A stretch of 18,878 bases of DNA from positions 1 to 18,878 of the forward strand of contig JAUVCS010000002.1 of assembly GCA_030590745.1 (NCBI GenBank), written 5' to 3'. Position numbers and translations under genes: made by a program. The notes under the pieces were generated by a model, which was given only the letters and a program-made list of their open reading frames with translations, ran no database searches and was not told the origin of the DNA. Of the stretch, positions 16,458 through 18,878 are shown one piece after another; within the stretch, counting starts at the first letter, position 1, and every line of letters begins with the position of its first letter. The DNA is from Desulfuromusa sp. (GTDB lineage: Bacteria > Desulfobacterota > Desulfuromonadia > Desulfuromonadales > Geopsychrobacteraceae).

Positions 16458-16871
16458 ATGCGAAAATTCAGAATTTGTATTGGCTCAGATGATGGGGAAA
16501 CCATGGCCATGACCCATCTGGGCGATACCAAAAGATTTTATTGTTACGATCTGGTTGATTCTTCCGTAAGCCTCTTTATCGGCGAAAGAGTCAATGCCGC
16601 AAGAGATATGGAGCATGCCCAATCAGATAAGATGAAATCCATTATAGCACTGCTTAAAGATGTTGATATTTTTGTTGCACAGCAGAAAAGCCCTAATTTT
16701 ATTAAGATTGCCAAGCAGACAAAGTATCAACCGGTGGTTGTCGATATAAAAAATATCCCGGCGATTATTGCTCTGTTGCAGGATGAGTTTGAGCAGCTTT
16801 ACACTTATGTAGAACGGCGGAAAAATGGGGAAACTTTCGAAACGATTCCAGTGCTGTTGGCAGGTAGCTGA
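16458..16871 (+). CDS. NifX/NifB-C-terminal-like (dinitrogenase cofactor family) small protein
   Basis: The 137-residue protein resembles the Fe-Mo cofactor-binding fold shared by NifX, NafY and the NifB C-terminus. It opens with RICIGSDDGETMAMTHLGDT, like the family's (V/A)PSDDG...HFG segment, followed by YCYDLVD and a later LLKDVDIFV...VVVD pattern. The glycine-rich GxGPRA segment typical of cofactor-binding members is replaced by QQKSPNF (75-81), so cluster binding is doubtful. There are two cysteines (C7, C29). No nif genes are nearby. It begins eight bases after dxs with a weak ribosome-binding site and is 14 bases before the BioD/DRTGG gene, suggesting that these two work together. Family assignment is from pattern memory. 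Confidence 0.65.
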   Translation: MRKFRICIGSDDGETMAMTHLGDTKRFYCYDLVDSSVSLFIGERVNAARDMEHAQSDKMKSIIALLKDVDIFVAQQKSPNFIKIAKQTKYQPVVVDIKNIPAIIALLQDEFEQLYTYVERRKNGETFETIPVLLAGS

Positions 16872-16885
16872 GCAGGAGAGGGATT

Positions 16886-17980
16886 ATGGCACGGAAGATT
16901 TTTATTGCAGCAACAGGGATGAACAGCGGTAAAACGACAACCAGTCTCTCGCTGATGCATATGGCAAAAAAGAAGTATTCCAGGGTTGGATTTATTAAAC
17001 CAATTGGTCCTAAACCGATCGAATTCAATGGTCAGCTTGCCGATAAAGATGCCGTAGTTATTGCCCGTAATTTTAATCTTCTTGATGATTTGTCACTGAT
17101 GTCCCCATTTGTTCTGCAGCCCGGTGATACTCGCAGAATTATGGATGGCGTTCTGAACCGGGATAAAATTTCTCAGCAGATGTTGGATGCAATTGCAGAG
17201 TTAGATGCAAAAAATGATTTTTTGATTATTGAAGGTGCTGGGCATACCGGGGTGGGGACCCTGTTTGGTTGTAATAATGCCCGGATAGCCAGAGAAACCC
17301 AGGCAACTGTATTGATGGTGACAGGTGGCGGTTTAGGAAATGTTGTTGACTCCGCACAGATGAATCTGGCGTTATTCCAAAAAGAACAGGCTGTGGTTAA
17401 AGCCATTCTGGTGAATAAAATTATTCCGGAAAAGCGGCAACAGACGTTAAAATATCTGAATATGGCTTTTGTCGATGAGGGTATTCAGGTTATCGGCGGA
17501 TTTAATTATCATCCCATCCTGGCAAACCCAACCCTCCGGCGGATTGCCGACGTGCTGGATATCGAATTATATGCAACTGAAGACCAGGGACAGCGTATAG
17601 TTCATGATGTCCAAATCGGTGCAGCTTCAGCTCAGCGGGTTGCCGAATTGCTGAAAGAATCCACGTTGCTTATTATTAATAGCAGTCGAGATGAGCTATT
17701 GGTGACAATCTCCAACCTCTATCAACTGGAAGAATATAGAGGAAAAATTGCCGGAATTATCATCCCGGGAAAAGGACCGATAAGTCATATCACCCAAAAA
17801 ATTATTGATAGCAGTCATGTCCCATACATGCGGGCCGGGCGGACATCATCCAAGGTTTTTGAAATTATAAAAGATGACGTTTCGAAACTGACTGCTGAGG
17901 ATACCCATAAAATTCGCTTGATAACGGAATTGGCTGAAAAACGCTTTGATTTTGACGCTATTGATTCTTTGTTGGATTGA
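16886..17980 (+). CDS. BioD-like P-loop NTPase with DRTGG domain
   Basis: The 364-residue protein resembles the N-terminal two-thirds of long-form Pta (the COG0857 type) without the catalytic phosphotransacetylase domain. The N-terminal domain (about 1-225) is dethiobiotin-synthetase-like: a P-loop ending in N13-S-G-K16-T-T-T, GFIKPIG (35-41), and IIEGAGH (114-120). The C-terminal DRTGG-type domain (about 240-345) contains NSSRDEL (265-271) and a GIIIPGKGP segment. In Pta enzymes these domains are thought to regulate or assemble the enzyme; the function of stand-alone forms is unknown to me. AGGAGAGG gives a strong ribosome-binding site. The NifX-like gene lies upstream and a 61-residue gene downstream. 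The window's own Pta lacks exactly these domains. Biotin synthesis is unlikely, since no bio genes are present. Confidence 0.85.
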   Translation: MARKIFIAATGMNSGKTTTSLSLMHMAKKKYSRVGFIKPIGPKPIEFNGQLADKDAVVIARNFNLLDDLSLMSPFVLQPGDTRRIMDGVLNRDKISQQMLDAIAELDAKNDFLIIEGAGHTGVGTLFGCNNARIARETQATVLMVTGGGLGNVVDSAQMNLALFQKEQAVVKAILVNKIIPEKRQQTLKYLNMAFVDEGIQVIGGFNYHPILANPTLRRIADVLDIELYATEDQGQRIVHDVQIGAASAQRVAELLKESTLLIINSSRDELLVTISNLYQLEEYRGKIAGIIIPGKGPISHITQKIIDSSHVPYMRAGRTSSKVFEIIKDDVSKLTAEDTHKIRLITELAEKRFDFDAIDSLLD

Positions 17981-18011
17981 ATTTGAGTTAAGAAATTTTC
18001 TGGAGAAAATT

Positions 18012-18197
18012 ATGCTGATTCGTGTCCGTTATAAAGATGGTCGTATCGACCTGGTCCCATCACAGAATCTTAACGAATTGATTATGATGAGTGAAATCGA
18101 TCAATTTGAACGTTCTGCCGGGTGGGTCATCGTAGGCAAGGATCCAATAAGAAGTACCCTGCGTGGTAGCTACATGGGATCAGAGCGGAGAAGTTAG
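18012..18197 (+). CDS. Small conserved-type protein, resembles GSU3473 family
   Basis: This 61-residue protein is of unknown function. Its pattern fits a small family I recall from Geobacter and relatives (GSU3473 family): MLIRVRYKDGR at the start, a middle NELI...FERSAGWVIVGKDPIR, and a tail ending MGSERRS. ATG 18012 follows GGAGAAAAT (18002-18010) and gives the family N-terminus; an in-frame ATG at 17946 would overlap the preceding gene and add 22 unrelated residues. It has no signal peptide or membrane segment. It sits 31 bases after the BioD/DRTGG gene and just before a hairpin, so it is probably the last gene of the dxs transcript. Confidence 0.75.
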   Translation: MLIRVRYKDGRIDLVPSQNLNELIMMSEIDQFERSAGWVIVGKDPIRSTLRGSYMGSERRS

Positions 18198-18220
18198 CTG
18201 GTTGATTTTTTGTTCCGAAT

Positions 18221-18256
18221 AGAAGAGGCCCAACTTAACCCGGTTGAGCCTCTTCT
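18221..18256. terminator. Hairpin between convergent genes, probable bidirectional terminator
   Basis: Bases 18221-18234 pair with 18243-18256 over 14 positions with one mismatch, around an eight-base loop. It lies between the 61-residue gene (+) and the DUF3014-type gene (-). T-runs are weak on both sides: GCTTT follows on the + strand, and on the minus strand the sequence after the stem is not a T-run. It is likely a terminator or 3' end stabiliser, with direction uncertain. Confidence 0.6.
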
Positions 18257-18260
18257 GCTT

Positions 18261-18878
18261 TCATGGTTGTAAGCTTATTAACTTGTCTCGATAGATTCCC
18301 AAAATATTGTGAATTTTTACCCTTTGTTCCTGCCCCAGGCGAAGCAGAATTTTTTGTCCGGAAGAAAGATTCTCCAGGTTTGGATCTGCGTAAGTAAAAA
18401 GGACTGCCGGTTGAGCAAGTTGAATCGGATCTGGAGGGTTGGGTGTCGCCAGCAGATGATTGATGACGTAGACGAGTCGATCATTGAAGTAGGCATTTTT
18501 ATAACCTAATTGTACGTACGCTGTTTGAAATAACGGATAAAAGTAAGTATAAAATTTAACCGCTGAGTCTGGGTTGATCAATTCAATCAGGGTGACATAT
18601 TTGTTATAGCGCCGATGATTTTTACTGCTGATTTGCGGTGCTTCGGCTGTCCCAGCTACCAGAAATTTACCACCGGGAGCTTTAATCGGCAGGTGGGCTC
18701 TCGGTAGCTGTTTGTTCGGAAGATTGTCAATGGTGACAACAAATTTCTGAATAAAATTTTCCATCTGTAACAGCTTGTAGGAGAGTTGGCTGTCGAAGGA
18801 CTTAATCATTGCCTTTTCAAAGTTTTCATCATTTATCTGTGGCTCGGGTAGGTTTTTAGTTGCCTGGGAATCGACTGG
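18261..18878 (-). CDS. DUF3014-type protein, partial (N-terminus beyond the window)
   Basis: The reading frame is open to the right edge, so only the last 205 residues are visible; an internal Met at 18809 should not be taken as the start. The visible part matches the DUF3014 pattern as I remember it: FVVTIDNLPNKQLPRAHLPI, then NKYVTLIELINPDSAVKFY, LGYKNAYFNDRLVYVINHLL, and a C-terminal LSSGQKILLRLGQEQ. Members are typically anchored in the membrane by an N-terminal helix, which would lie outside this window. The function of the family is unknown to me. It converges on the dxs operon, separated by the hairpin at 18221-18256. Confidence 0.8.
   Translation of the reverse strand, partial: PVDSQATKNLPEPQINDENFEKAMIKSFDSQLSYKLLQMENFIQKFVVTIDNLPNKQLPRAHLPIKAPGGKFLVAGTAEAPQISSKNHRRYNKYVTLIELINPDSAVKFYTYFYPLFQTAYVQLGYKNAYFNDRLVYVINHLLATPNPPDPIQLAQPAVLFTYADPNLENLSSGQKILLRLGQEQRVKIHNILGIYRDKLISLQP

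Overview
The window is a dense, ordinary-looking bacterial chromosome segment with about 17 protein genes, no RNA genes, no insertion sequences and no CRISPR. Gene content and protein style suggest a member of the Desulfuromonadales (Geobacter/Desulfuromonas/Pelobacter-like Desulfobacterota). The reasons are the split glycine decarboxylase (gcvPA/gcvPB), a short-form phosphate acetyltransferase, the ftsE-ftsX-envC-ctp-polysaccharide deacetylase row, a small protein resembling what I remember as the GSU3473 family, and a DUF3014-type protein. This taxonomic call rests on recollection of families, not on a search.

Layout. Positions 1-142 are an upstream region without a recognisable gene. gcvPA and gcvPB (143-2946, +) overlap by four bases and end at a strong intrinsic terminator. 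The T-run of that terminator overlaps the stop codon of a convergent TonB-like gene (2998-4038, -). A divergent 157-bp region carries a good sigma70-type promoter for pta (4196-5197, +). Next comes a tight cell-envelope block on the + strand: ftsE, ftsX, an EnvC-like murein hydrolase activator, an S41 C-terminal processing protease and a YibQ-type divergent polysaccharide deacetylase (5241-10558). This block is met head-on by a ParA-like ATPase gene with a long C-terminal extension (10535-11965, -), and the two 3' ends overlap by 24 bp. The ParA-like gene has a near-consensus promoter with a 12-bp palindrome covering its spacer. Divergently, xseA, xseB, ispA and dxs run on the + strand (exonuclease VII and isoprenoid precursor synthesis). 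They are followed by a NifX-like small protein, a stand-alone BioD-like P-loop plus DRTGG-domain protein, and a 61-residue protein. A hairpin at 18221-18256 separates these from a convergent DUF3014-type gene that runs off the right edge.

How the genes fit together. FtsEX and EnvC are known partners that trigger septal amidases, and the Ctp protease and YibQ-like protein commonly sit beside EnvC in proteobacteria. ispA and dxs supply isoprenoid precursors, including those for undecaprenyl phosphate. Pta connects acetyl-CoA and acetyl phosphate.

I did not find an obviously new defence or mobile system. The parts least explained by known biology are two: (1) the ParA-like protein with a roughly 200-residue C-terminal region of unknown function and a C-x-C-C cluster, and no ParB nearby; (2) the dxs-linked trio of NifX-like, BioD/DRTGG and 61-residue proteins, where the BioD/DRTGG protein resembles the regulatory half of long-form Pta while the window's own Pta lacks that half.
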